NCBI RefSeq assembly: GCF_023715485.1
Contig: NZ_JAMBOF010000024.1
Span: forward strand, 1-57,654
Source: Mesobacillus subterraneus
GTDB taxonomy: Bacteria > Bacillota > Bacilli > Bacillales > Cytobacillaceae
Direction of reading: 5' to 3'
Length of the DNA stretch: 57,654 nt
Positions 19,069 to 26,348 of this stretch are shown here, piece by piece. The translations under genes were made by a program, and so were the position numbers. The notes beneath the pieces are model-generated. The model did no database searches. It worked only from the letters and a program-made list of their open reading frames with translations, and was not told the origin of the DNA. How positions within the stretch are numbered: the stretch's first letter is position 1; each line of letters opens with the position of its first letter.

Positions 19069-21543
19069 TTATGCTCTTTTTTGATAATTCGACATCGGGA
19101 TCGATGCCCATTTAGGAATATTGTGATCGATTTTCGCGACAACCACTGTCATGTCATCCTCAATGGAACCTCCGCGGGACCGGATCACTTCCTCCATGAT
19201 CAAGTCAGCAATTGCCTGAGGGTCATCAGTCTGCAATTCATTGATCTTCCGTTTCATCCATAGATCATAATTTTCAACATGCTTCGGCCCTTCAAAAACA
19301 CCATCGCTCATCATGATCAACAAGTCTCCTGCCTTCAGCTGCTCGCCGACCACATCGACCTCGAATTCCTGCAGGATTCCCATTGGCAGATTGCTTGCCT
19401 GGACTTTGATAATCTTTCCTCCGCGTTTAATAAAACTTGGGATTGACCCTATTTTCAAGAAACGTGCAGCAGCATTCTGCAGGTCGATCATCACAAGATC
19501 TAAAGTGGAGAAAATTTCATCCGTCGTCCTCAATGCCAGGATGGAATTGACAGACTTGATTGCGACCTTCTCCTCAATTCCAGATTGCAGGATCTGCTGC
19601 AACAATAAAAGGGTATCCCTGCTTTCGGAATGTGCCCTTTCGCCATTGCCCATTCCATCGCTGATTGCAATCGCATATTTTCCTCCGCTCAACTCGATTG
19701 TCGAATAGCTATCACCTGAAACGAGGTCTCCATCCTTTGCCGCATGGGCTACTCCTGTTGACACCGTAAAAGCTTTTGCGGAGCGGAATGTCACATGGCA
19801 AAATCCATTTGGGAAGGTGGAGCATTCTTCTGAGTTAACGACGATATTTTCTTTCAGAATGTCAGAGAGCATCGGGGCGATTAATTTTTCACATTCACCA
19901 TGCCCCTGGCAATATGGAATCGTCATGTCGATGTCGACATTCCCCTGTTCCAGGCTGTATATCTCAACATGTTCGATATGGATGCCAAAATCCTGTAAGG
20001 CTCCAAGGATTTGCTCTTCCTGCTTCGAGTGGTTTTCTCGCTCTCTCTGGATTTCCTTTGCAAAGTCTCCCATTACTTCTGACACTCCGAGCAATTGGTC
20101 TGCCACGAGGCGCCTGCTTTCCTGCACCTGTTTTTTCAGTTTCCTGTTCGCCTGGTAATACGTCAGCTGCTGCTGCATGATTTCCATGACCTTTTTTGAC
20201 CTTGTGCAATGCTTGTCCCATTCCCGAGAAAGTTTTTGCGGTACTGCGCCAGAATTTTGATCCATCTCTTGCATAATCTCGCTCATATAGTCATAGGTTG
20301 TATTAAAGTTCCTTGTCCAGCAATGGTCTTTCTTAAAACATGTCTGGCATGTCTTCTCCGTGACATTGCTTAGAAAATAATCCATATCTCGGTCAGTTTC
20401 AATCGTTTCATCCTGGACCTGCAACGTTGAGAAGCTTTTCGACAGCGCTTCAAACACATTTGAAAACTGGACGACGCGCTGTGCTGTCACATCTCTCATC
20501 TTTCTCATGTACTGCTGCTGTTCAGCAGAATATTCCGGCGTACCCGGAATGTATTTCGCAATCTTAGAAGTAAGGGATTGAGGGGTAAGCAGGAACAATA
20601 GTACGGCTGCTGCCGATTCGGTCATCGTTTTGCTAAGCGTGCCGCCGCCCTCGCCATACATGCCTATAAGCATTGTGGCTATGAATAATCCCAGGGCGAC
20701 ACCCGGCTTCCTTCCTTCTTTCAACAGCCCTCCAAGCAATCCTGAGAAAGCAAGCAGGCTCATATGGTAAAAGCTCGACACGTTAGCGAGACTGAAAATC
20801 AAGCCGGTTACGACCCCGACTGTCGAACCAACCGTGGCCCCGGCAACAAAAGCAAAGATCAGAACCAAATAACGGGACATCACGTGCTCTACCGACAAAT
20901 CATAAACTGACCAGCCAATCGTTCCCGTCATCACGGAAGCGAGCATGATGATCAAACAGACGATTTCTTCTGTCTTTAATGACTGTTTGCGCTTGCTGAT
21001 CGTTATCAATGGAATGCTTTGGAGAAAGATGAAGGTCAACACAAGACTCAAGCCCGCTTCGACTCCAGCCATCATTCCTTCATAAATCGTTATATTTCCC
21101 GAAAAAATAAGAGCTTTCATTATTTTGCCTATTAAAATAGTAAAAAATATATAAAAGGGCAAAACTTTAAGGTCATTCTTGATCCACTTTTTCGTCGAAC
21201 GGTACAGCAGCAGGAATAAAAATACCGAACTGAACGTATACACGGCATCGCCGAAAGATAAGGTGGCAGCCCCGGCAACCAGTCCAAACAAAGCAAGCGG
21301 AGCACGGTCTTTCCGGATGAGATAAACGGCTGCGAAAAATGGAAGGCTAAAAGGGGTCAACTTTGCCAGTATCAAGGCCCTGCCAAGCAAAAATCCAATG
21401 ATCAGAAAAACATAGCCTTTTTTCAGGAAAAGGTTTTCGATTTTGGATTGCAGCTTCGCCATGCCTTTTGCAAACCTGAATCGTGATTCCTCGAGATGAA
21501 CTTCACCGATCGGTTCCATCAAGTTCCTTTCTACCTTTTGCAT
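19069..21543 (-). CDS. spoIIE: Stage II sporulation protein E (SpoIIE phosphatase)
   Basis: Membrane PP2C phosphatase that dephosphorylates SpoIIAA-P to activate sigma-F in the forespore and that interacts with FtsZ at the polar septum. There are about ten membrane segments between residues 45 and 330, a central regulatory region with a Cys-rich patch (CQTCFKKDHCW), and a C-terminal PP2C domain with SGDSYSTIELSGGKYAIAIS and DGMGNG, then MMSDGVFEG. It is 824 residues, close to B. subtilis at 827. GGGGAGTG precedes the ATG. It is expressed from its own Spo0A-type promoter and is divergent from the tRNA cassette. Confidence 0.97.
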   Translation of the reverse strand: MQKVERNLMEPIGEVHLEESRFRFAKGMAKLQSKIENLFLKKGYVFLIIGFLLGRALILAKLTPFSLPFFAAVYLIRKDRAPLALFGLVAGAATLSFGDAVYTFSSVFLFLLLYRSTKKWIKNDLKVLPFYIFFTILIGKIMKALIFSGNITIYEGMMAGVEAGLSLVLTFIFLQSIPLITISKRKQSLKTEEIVCLIIMLASVMTGTIGWSVYDLSVEHVMSRYLVLIFAFVAGATVGSTVGVVTGLIFSLANVSSFYHMSLLAFSGLLGGLLKEGRKPGVALGLFIATMLIGMYGEGGGTLSKTMTESAAAVLLFLLTPQSLTSKIAKYIPGTPEYSAEQQQYMRKMRDVTAQRVVQFSNVFEALSKSFSTLQVQDETIETDRDMDYFLSNVTEKTCQTCFKKDHCWTRNFNTTYDYMSEIMQEMDQNSGAVPQKLSREWDKHCTRSKKVMEIMQQQLTYYQANRKLKKQVQESRRLVADQLLGVSEVMGDFAKEIQRERENHSKQEEQILGALQDFGIHIEHVEIYSLEQGNVDIDMTIPYCQGHGECEKLIAPMLSDILKENIVVNSEECSTFPNGFCHVTFRSAKAFTVSTGVAHAAKDGDLVSGDSYSTIELSGGKYAIAISDGMGNGERAHSESRDTLLLLQQILQSGIEEKVAIKSVNSILALRTTDEIFSTLDLVMIDLQNAAARFLKIGSIPSFIKRGGKIIKVQASNLPMGILQEFEVDVVGEQLKAGDLLIMMSDGVFEGPKHVENYDLWMKRKINELQTDDPQAIADLIMEEVIRSRGGSIEDDMTVVVAKIDHNIPKWASIPMSNYQKRA

Positions 21544-21578
21544 TCAATACACTCCCCGTTTTTTTATCGTTGCTGATT

Positions 21579-21677
21579 ATTATAAAAGGGAGAGGTACAG
21601 AAGTTTGTCAAAAACAAGGACAAGCACCAAAGTTTCGTTCGACGCATTTCCCCGTAAATAAGGTAATTCCTCGAAAT
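21579..21677 (-). promoter_or_regulatory. spoIIE promoter: sigma-A with 21-bp spacing and 0A-like boxes
   Basis: On the minus strand, consensus -35 TTGACA (21606-21611) and -10 TATAAT (21579-21584) are separated by 21 bp. This spacing is the known hallmark of Spo0A-activated spoIIE promoters, which RNA polymerase cannot use without Spo0A-P. Upstream lie TGCGTCGAACGAA (21634-21646) and ATTTCGAGGAATT (21665-21677), both resembling the 0A box TGTCGAA. Confidence 0.8.
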
Positions 21678-21778
21678 TACACGTCTATTTCATAGTGATA
21701 GTCTATTAACCCCATGAACCACAGGTATTCACACTAAAATTTACCTAATAATAATTTTATCTTTTCTACTAAAATCCA

Positions 21779-21807
21779 TTGACACTAATTTAATATCTAG
21801 GTATTAT
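21779..21807 (+). promoter_or_regulatory. Promoter of the tRNA-Met/tRNA-Glu cassette
   Basis: Plus strand: -35 TTGACA (21779-21784), a 17-bp spacer, -10 TATTAT (21802-21807), about 28 bases before the first tRNA. It is divergent from the spoIIE promoter. Confidence 0.8.
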
Positions 21808-21834
21808 ATTTCTTGTGCCTCAAAACAATATCAT

Positions 21835-21908
21835 GGCGGTGTAGCTCAGCTGGCTAGAGCGTACGGTTCATACCCGTAAGGTCGGGGGTTCGATCCCCTC
21901 CGCCGCTA
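21835..21908 (+). tRNA. tRNA-Met (CAT), elongator type
   Basis: A complete cloverleaf on the plus strand: acceptor GGCGGTG / CGCCGCT with discriminator A, D arm GCTCAGCTGGCTAGAGC, anticodon loop with CAT, T arm GGGGGTTCGATCCCCTC. The 1-72 pair is G-U, as I remember for the elongator tRNA-Met of B. subtilis. The CCA end is not encoded. Its strand is opposite to all flanking protein genes. Confidence 0.95.
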
Positions 21909-21911
21909 CTT

Positions 21912-22034
21912 AGAAAAGCGTAAGTGCCTTGGTCAGCCCCGACAAGCGTTGGAGGGCCAACCGGTGAAGTCGTTCTTTGACTTCATTGGGTGGACCGAAA
22001 CGTCTCGAGGGGCTAGGCGCTGAAGCTGGACAAT
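21912..22034 (+). repeat. Palindromic repeat family 1, copy R3, between the two tRNAs
   Basis: Starts three bases after the tRNA-Met 3' end (TAGAAAAGCGTAAGTGCC) and ends at GCTGAAGCTGGACA, ten bases before tRNA-Glu. It is a full-length type with the central ATGAAGTC-like hairpin (GGTGAAGTC / GACTTCATT). It will be transcribed as part of the precursor if the two tRNAs share the upstream promoter. Confidence 0.85.
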
Positions 22035-22044
22035 AATTTTATAT

Positions 22045-22116
22045 GGCCCCTTGGTCAAGCGGTTAAGACACCGCCCTTTCACGGCGGTAACACGGGTTCG
22101 AATCCCGTAGGGGTCA
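22045..22116 (+). tRNA. tRNA-Glu (TTC)
   Basis: A 72-base cloverleaf on the plus strand: acceptor GGCCCCT / AGGGGTC with A73, D arm GGTCAAGCGGTTAAGACA, anticodon TTC in CCCTTTCACGG, T arm CGGGTTCGAATCCCG. CCA is not encoded. A terminator follows within 15 bases. Confidence 0.96.
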
Positions 22117-22129
22117 TCCTAAGTAAAAA

Positions 22130-22160
22130 ACTCGTTCCTTTTATAGGAGCGAGTTTTTTT
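22130..22160 (+). terminator. Terminator of the tRNA cassette
   Basis: A 10-bp stem (ACTCGTTCCT / AGGAGCGAGT, one G-U pair) followed by seven T on the plus strand, which supports transcription of the tRNAs in this direction. Confidence 0.9.
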
Positions 22161-22480
22161 GTTGGCTTTCATTGTGGATTAACCTGAAAGTATAAGATTT
22201 CATACGCGGAGAATTTCCGGCTATTGTATATAAAGAAAGCTTAAGATGCAGATATAAGCGGAGATATTCCGATTAACTACTCTAAATAAGACAAAATCCA
22301 AAGGTTTGGATGCTATAAACGGAAAAACTCCCTTTATTTTTCAGGAAATAGGGCTATTTCCCAATTTAAACGGATTTTCACTGTTTATTTTTTCAACAAA
22401 CACAGTAAAATCAACACAGTCTTCCATTTGAATTAGGAGTAAAGGGAGCGAGGTTAATTTAACACATTCTGCTAAATAAA
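22161..22480. other. Intergenic stretch with no recognised feature
   Basis: About 320 bases between the tRNA terminator and the yabR terminator. I see no convincing ORF, RNA gene, repeat copy or strong promoter in it. Confidence 0.5.
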
Positions 22481-22481
22481 A

Positions 22482-22508
22482 AAGACAAGCCCGCAAAGGA
22501 CTTGTCTT
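22482..22508 (-). terminator. Terminator after yabR
   Basis: A stem AAGACAAG / CTTGTCTT with a 12-base loop, followed by TTTTTT on the minus strand. It closes the yabM-yabR gene run. Confidence 0.8.
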
Positions 22509-22554
22509 GATATAGCATTATACCTGCTATTATATATATTCACTTAGCAGCAAG

Positions 22555-23025
22555 TTACCCTCTTCTAGCTCCTCTTCCACCGCGCTTAGATTCGGTAGCG
22601 CGTTTCAGAGTGGATAGGCGGTCTTCGCTGTCCTTCAAGAATTTCGCCATTTTTGATTCAAAATTCTCTGGACGAACGTTCCGGTTATCGTTCGGTCTTC
22701 CTCCACGTGGACGTTGAGAGTAAGGTCGATCAGGTCGATCAGGTCGATCAGGTCTTTCTGGTCTTGCAGGTCTTTCTGGTCTTTCCGGCCTGTCTACAGC
22801 CTTCTTGATTGATAAACCAATTTTGCCGTCTTTCTCAACATTGATAACCTTCACTTCAACCTGGTCGCCCACTTTTAGGTGGTCATTGATGTCCTTGACG
22901 TAATTATCAGCAACCTCACTGATATGAACGAGTCCAGTTGAACCGCCTGGCAGTTCCACGAACGCCCCGAAATTTGTAATGCCTGTTACCTTTCCCTGTA
23001 ACTTGCTGCCTACTTCGATTGACAT
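22555..23025 (-). CDS. yabR: S1 RNA-binding domain protein YabR
   Basis: General-stress-protein-13-like protein: one S1 domain (residues 1-72, GKVTGITNFGAFVELPGG and GLVHISEVAD), followed by a low-complexity Arg-Pro segment (about 78-100, repeats of RPE/RPD) and a basic C-terminal tail ending RGGRGARRG. It is 156 residues long. It is likely to bind RNA or ribosomes; the exact role is unknown. The Arg-Pro segment is encoded by tandem 9-bp repeats. The ATG is 12 bases after AGGAGG. It follows divIC. Confidence 0.92.
   Translation of the reverse strand: MSIEVGSKLQGKVTGITNFGAFVELPGGSTGLVHISEVADNYVKDINDHLKVGDQVEVKVINVEKDGKIGLSIKKAVDRPERPERPARPERPDRPDRPDRPYSQRPRGGRPNDNRNVRPENFESKMAKFLKDSEDRLSTLKRATESKRGGRGARRG
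22724..22786. repeat. 9-bp tandem repeat array inside yabR
   Basis: Seven consecutive 9-base units on the plus strand: three exact GGTCGATCA copies (22724-22750), then GGTCTTTCT, GGTCTTGCA, GGTCTTTCT and GGTCTTTCC (22751-22786). Each encodes one Arg-Pro-Asp, Arg-Pro-Glu or Arg-Pro-Ala triplet of YabR. Copy number changes would keep the frame. Confidence 0.9.
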
Positions 23026-23099
23026 AAAAAAGTTTTGCCTCCTTAAAGATATAAAAAATCAAACTTACTATATATTATACAGAATATCAAAAAAGAGTG

Positions 23100-23498
23100 T
23101 CAATAAGGCGAATCTTGGGAGTCCTTTTTCTCTTTAGGAAGGTTGAAGATAATTTCATTTTTTTCGGAAAGGAAATATTCCTTGCGAGCCAGCTTGGCTA
23201 TGTATTCGTCATCATTCAGCTTAACGATTTCTTCATCAAGGATTTCCTGCTTTTTCTGCAGGCCTGCCAATTTTTGTTCTAGTCTTTCTTTTTCAGCCTG
23301 CTTCTTATCCAGTGCCGAAGACTGGGTAATGAAGGTAGAGATCATTAAATAAGAAATCACCGATGCAAAAAGGGCAAAGACTGCGAGGCGCCTGAATAGC
23401 AGCTTACGCTTCCTGGTTTCCGCAATCCCTGCTTTTTCACGCTGCTGCACATATTGATTTTCTATTTTGGCTATGTTCCGTTTTCTGATGACACTCAT
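23100..23498 (-). CDS. divIC: Cell-division protein DivIC (FtsB-like)
   Basis: Bitopic septal protein that works with FtsL and DivIB. The 132-residue protein has a basic cytoplasmic N-terminus, one membrane segment (about 37-57), then a coiled coil (about 62-95, KKQAEKERLEQKLAGLQKKQ) and the conserved DDEYIAKLARKEYFLSEKNEIIF end. AAGGAGG is ten bases before the ATG. Its position between yabQ and yabR is as in B. subtilis. Confidence 0.94.
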   Translation of the reverse strand: MSVIRKRNIAKIENQYVQQREKAGIAETRKRKLLFRRLAVFALFASVISYLMISTFITQSSALDKKQAEKERLEQKLAGLQKKQEILDEEIVKLNDDEYIAKLARKEYFLSEKNEIIFNLPKEKKDSQDSPY

Positions 23499-23547
23499 TC
23501 CCCGCAGTCCTCCTTACATTTATTTTTTGTCTCTAATTTACACAAGT

Positions 23548-24183
23548 CTACTTTTTAAAGTTCTTTATCCATTTTATCGGTATAGAAGAGTAATTCTTTA
23601 CTATATTTAGAATTCCTGCCAATTTATTATATAACTTCTCGACGCTTTTTTTAACCTTTTTCGGCAAAAGTTTCCAAAAAAGCAGGAGAATCATCTTAAC
23701 CGGCTTCCATAATAGATTTTTCAATAACCATAGTAAAACGGCAAGAAGCCATTTCACAAGAGAATAAAGGCCTCTTCCCGTCATGAGCAGCAGCGATAGA
23801 ACGGTAGCCGCCAAAAACAGCAGCGGCCGGACAACCAGCATTCTGACAGCCTTCACGAAGAATATATAAACATTGATCGTGATCGTAATGGCCCGCTCGA
23901 GAATCTTTAAATAAATCTTTTTGAACAGACTCTGATAAGCTGCGAAGCCGCACAATAATGCAATGAAAATATAAAACCGCAACTCTCCCATGTTAACCGA
24001 AAACAAGACATAAAAGACCGACAGTCCCTGGACCAGCCAAAACATGATGTCATTGATGAAGACGATCCATGACTTCCTCTTTGACCTCTTTAAGAAACGG
24101 TTATGCGTATCAAGTGAAGCTCCGAATAAGCTGCCCATCCCAATCATGGCGAGCATCGTCAAAAATTGGGTCGACAAAGTCAT
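23548..24183 (-). CDS. yabQ: Spore cortex protein YabQ
   Basis: Integral membrane protein required for cortex formation and made in the mother cell in B. subtilis. It is 211 residues with about five hydrophobic segments: near 1-20, 45-65, 68-85, 105-135 and 140-170. The basic C-terminus (KKVKKSVEKL...WIKNFKK) is likely cytoplasmic. The ATG overlaps the yabP stop by four bases (ATGA), so the two are coupled. Confidence 0.9.
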   Translation of the reverse strand: MTLSTQFLTMLAMIGMGSLFGASLDTHNRFLKRSKRKSWIVFINDIMFWLVQGLSVFYVLFSVNMGELRFYIFIALLCGFAAYQSLFKKIYLKILERAITITINVYIFFVKAVRMLVVRPLLFLAATVLSLLLMTGRGLYSLVKWLLAVLLWLLKNLLWKPVKMILLLFWKLLPKKVKKSVEKLYNKLAGILNIVKNYSSIPIKWIKNFKK

Positions 24184-24482
24184 CGGAATAACTTGCTAAA
24201 GAAGCCTTTAGCTTTCTCCCCATGCTGGTCTTCCAGATAGACCAGATCAAAGATTTTCCCTTTGATCGATACGACGCCTTTGTCGACATCAAGGTTTTTC
24301 ATCTGGAGGTTCTGGCCCTTGATCGCAAGGAATCCCATGACAGTCTCTAACAAGAACTCCTCATTATCGAAGCTTTCAACTTGCTTTACTCCTGTGATCT
24401 CAAGTGTCCGTCTGCCCCTCATCACTAAATCATGGTCTGGCAAATTGCTTTTCGTCTGGTTCGTTTCATAATATTGGCTCAT
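24180..24482 (-). CDS. yabP: Sporulation protein YabP
   Basis: A 100-residue member of the YabP/YqfC family, linked to spore cortex and coat formation. The conserved core is LEITGVKQVESFDNEEFLLE followed by NLDVDKGVVSIKGKIFDLVYL. Two adjacent ATG codons are possible; the second (24482) is six bases after GAGGG. The upstream gap has a weak candidate sigma-E promoter (ATA, 16 bases, CATTATGC), in keeping with sigma-E control in B. subtilis but not convincing alone. Confidence 0.92.
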   Translation of the reverse strand: MSQYYETNQTKSNLPDHDLVMRGRRTLEITGVKQVESFDNEEFLLETVMGFLAIKGQNLQMKNLDVDKGVVSIKGKIFDLVYLEDQHGEKAKGFFSKLFR

Positions 24483-24572
24483 CATTATCCCTCACAATCG
24501 CATAATGCACTTTAGTACATGTTTATGATTTAGAGAGAGATAATAGAACAAGCCTTCAGGAGGATTCCTGTT

Positions 24573-24845
24573 TTACTCTTCGTCGTCACCCGGGATTCTT
24601 TCTTCGCCTAGCATCGTGTACATCTCAGCTGCTTCCTCTTTGCGGGACGTTTCCTGGATACGGTCAATTCTGACAGATACAACCTTTTGGCCAAAGCGGA
24701 TCGCCAGTTCGTCGCCCGCTTTCACATTCGTGCTTGCTTTTGCTGGAACACCATTCACAGAAATCCTTCCCTGATCGGATACTTCCTTCGCCAAAGTTCT
24801 CCTTTTAATCAATCTTGACACCTTTAAAAATTTATCCAGCCTCAT
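24573..24845 (-). CDS. rqcP: S4-domain ribosome quality-control protein RqcP (YabO)
   Basis: A 90-residue Hsp15-like protein with an S4 RNA-binding domain (residues 2-60: RLDKFLKVSRLIKRRTLAKE, GRISVNG, AGDELAI). In B. subtilis RqcP binds 50S-peptidyl-tRNA complexes and cooperates with RqcH in alanine tailing of stalled chains. The acidic C-terminal tail ends GDDEE. The ATG has AAGGGG ten bases upstream. It follows yabN by 39 bases. Confidence 0.93.
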   Translation of the reverse strand: MRLDKFLKVSRLIKRRTLAKEVSDQGRISVNGVPAKASTNVKAGDELAIRFGQKVVSVRIDRIQETSRKEEAAEMYTMLGEERIPGDDEE

Positions 24846-24884
24846 AGTATTTAAACCCCTTTTCCTTTATTGGTTCGATTTACC

Positions 24885-26348
24885 TTATAAACCTTTTGCC
24901 TTCGCTTCATCCCAAAAACGATCTAATTCTTCTAGAGTGTATTCTTCAACACCCCTGCCGTTTTCCGCTGCCTTTTGCTCGATGTAAGCAAAGCGACGCA
25001 TGAATTTCTGGTTCGCCTTGAATAAAGCTTCTTCTGGATTAATCTCATAGTGCCTGGCAAAGTTGACGAGCGCGAACAGCAAATCTCCGTATTCCAGCTT
25101 AATATCTTCCTGCTGTCCACTCTCCTTGATTTCAGCTGAAAGCTCATCGATTTCTTCTTTCACTTTATCAAGGATTGGTGCCGCCGTCTTCCAGTCAAAG
25201 CCAACCTTGGCAGCTTCCTTTTGCAACTCAAAAGCTTTCAAGAGGTTTGGCAGCCCTTTGCCTGCTCCCTCCAAGATGGACTTTACCGCCGCTCCCTTTT
25301 CCTGTTCCTTGATTTTCTGCCAGTTTTTCATGACTTCCTCTTCATTCTCAGCCGTTATATTGCCGAAAACGTGTGGGTGCCGGCGGACCATTTTCGAGGA
25401 GAGGCCTTCAATGACATCGTCAATAGTAAAGTATCCTTCATCCTCGCCTATCTGGGCATGGAGCATAACCTGCAAAAGGACATCACCTAATTCTTCGACC
25501 ATATGGTCAATGTCATCGTTATCAATCGCTTCAATCAGCTCATAGGCTTCTTCTATCAAATATTTTTTAAGAGATTGATGAGTTTGCTTCTTATCCCAAG
25601 GGCAGCCATTCGGACCGCGTAATTCTGATATAATTCCACGCAGCTTCAAAAAATCCTTGTATAAAATTTGTTCTTCTTCAACAGGCGGAACGTAAATAGA
25701 GGTTAGATTGCTTAATTCCATCTCCCTGTCTAGCTCATACAAAGGGACTTTCTTGATGATCTCGTCCTTGCTGCCTGCCGCTGTAACGATAAAAACATCG
25801 TATTCATCAGGCAATTTTTCCATCAGTGTGAGCTTTACGTCAGAAGCAACGAACGAATCATATACCTGACCAATGATCGTGTGGCTTTGCAGCAGCAGCG
25901 ATTCCTTCGTCAGTGCCGTTCCATCAAGCAGCTGAAAGCCCTCAATTGGATCGATGGCCAGCGCCTGGAACATCGCATCAAGGAAGCTCTGGCCGCCGCC
26001 GATTTCTATTTCCGTGTTCCGTTCCGGACCTCTTTCGAGTAAAAGCTGGACTGTACGCTCGGCGATTAATGGATGGCCAGGGACAGCATAGGTTACGGGG
26101 CCCTTTTCCGCTTCCGCAAGCAAAGTCTCAGTGATCTCCTCATAAACGTCTGAAAATTGATCGTGCTTCTCATAAACGGCATCGAACGACTGAAACTGAA
26201 GTCCTTCTTGCTCAAGCTCACTTACTACAGGATGTTCTTTCGTCCGCAAGTAAAGGTTTTTTTCATGCTTTAATTTTCTATATACACCAATAGGAAGCTG
26301 GTCTAAGTCACCTGCGCCCAATCCAATGATCGAAATCTTGTTTGTCAT
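24885..26348 (-). CDS. yabN: MazG-type NTP pyrophosphohydrolase with tetrapyrrole-methylase domain (YabN)
   Basis: A fusion protein. Residues 1 to about 215 resemble SAM-dependent tetrapyrrole methylases (SIIGLGAGDLDQLPIGVY, AVPGHPL, IGGGQSFLDAMF). From about 250 to the end is a MazG domain with LRGPNGCPWDKKQTHQSLKK and the metal-binding EEAYELIEAID...EELGDVLLQ. It probably hydrolyses non-canonical NTPs; the methylase half has no established substrate. It is 487 residues long. The ATG overlaps yabM by four bases. Confidence 0.95.
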   Translation of the reverse strand: MTNKISIIGLGAGDLDQLPIGVYRKLKHEKNLYLRTKEHPVVSELEQEGLQFQSFDAVYEKHDQFSDVYEEITETLLAEAEKGPVTYAVPGHPLIAERTVQLLLERGPERNTEIEIGGGQSFLDAMFQALAIDPIEGFQLLDGTALTKESLLLQSHTIIGQVYDSFVASDVKLTLMEKLPDEYDVFIVTAAGSKDEIIKKVPLYELDREMELSNLTSIYVPPVEEEQILYKDFLKLRGIISELRGPNGCPWDKKQTHQSLKKYLIEEAYELIEAIDNDDIDHMVEELGDVLLQVMLHAQIGEDEGYFTIDDVIEGLSSKMVRRHPHVFGNITAENEEEVMKNWQKIKEQEKGAAVKSILEGAGKGLPNLLKAFELQKEAAKVGFDWKTAAPILDKVKEEIDELSAEIKESGQQEDIKLEYGDLLFALVNFARHYEINPEEALFKANQKFMRRFAYIEQKAAENGRGVEEYTLEELDRFWDEAKAKGL

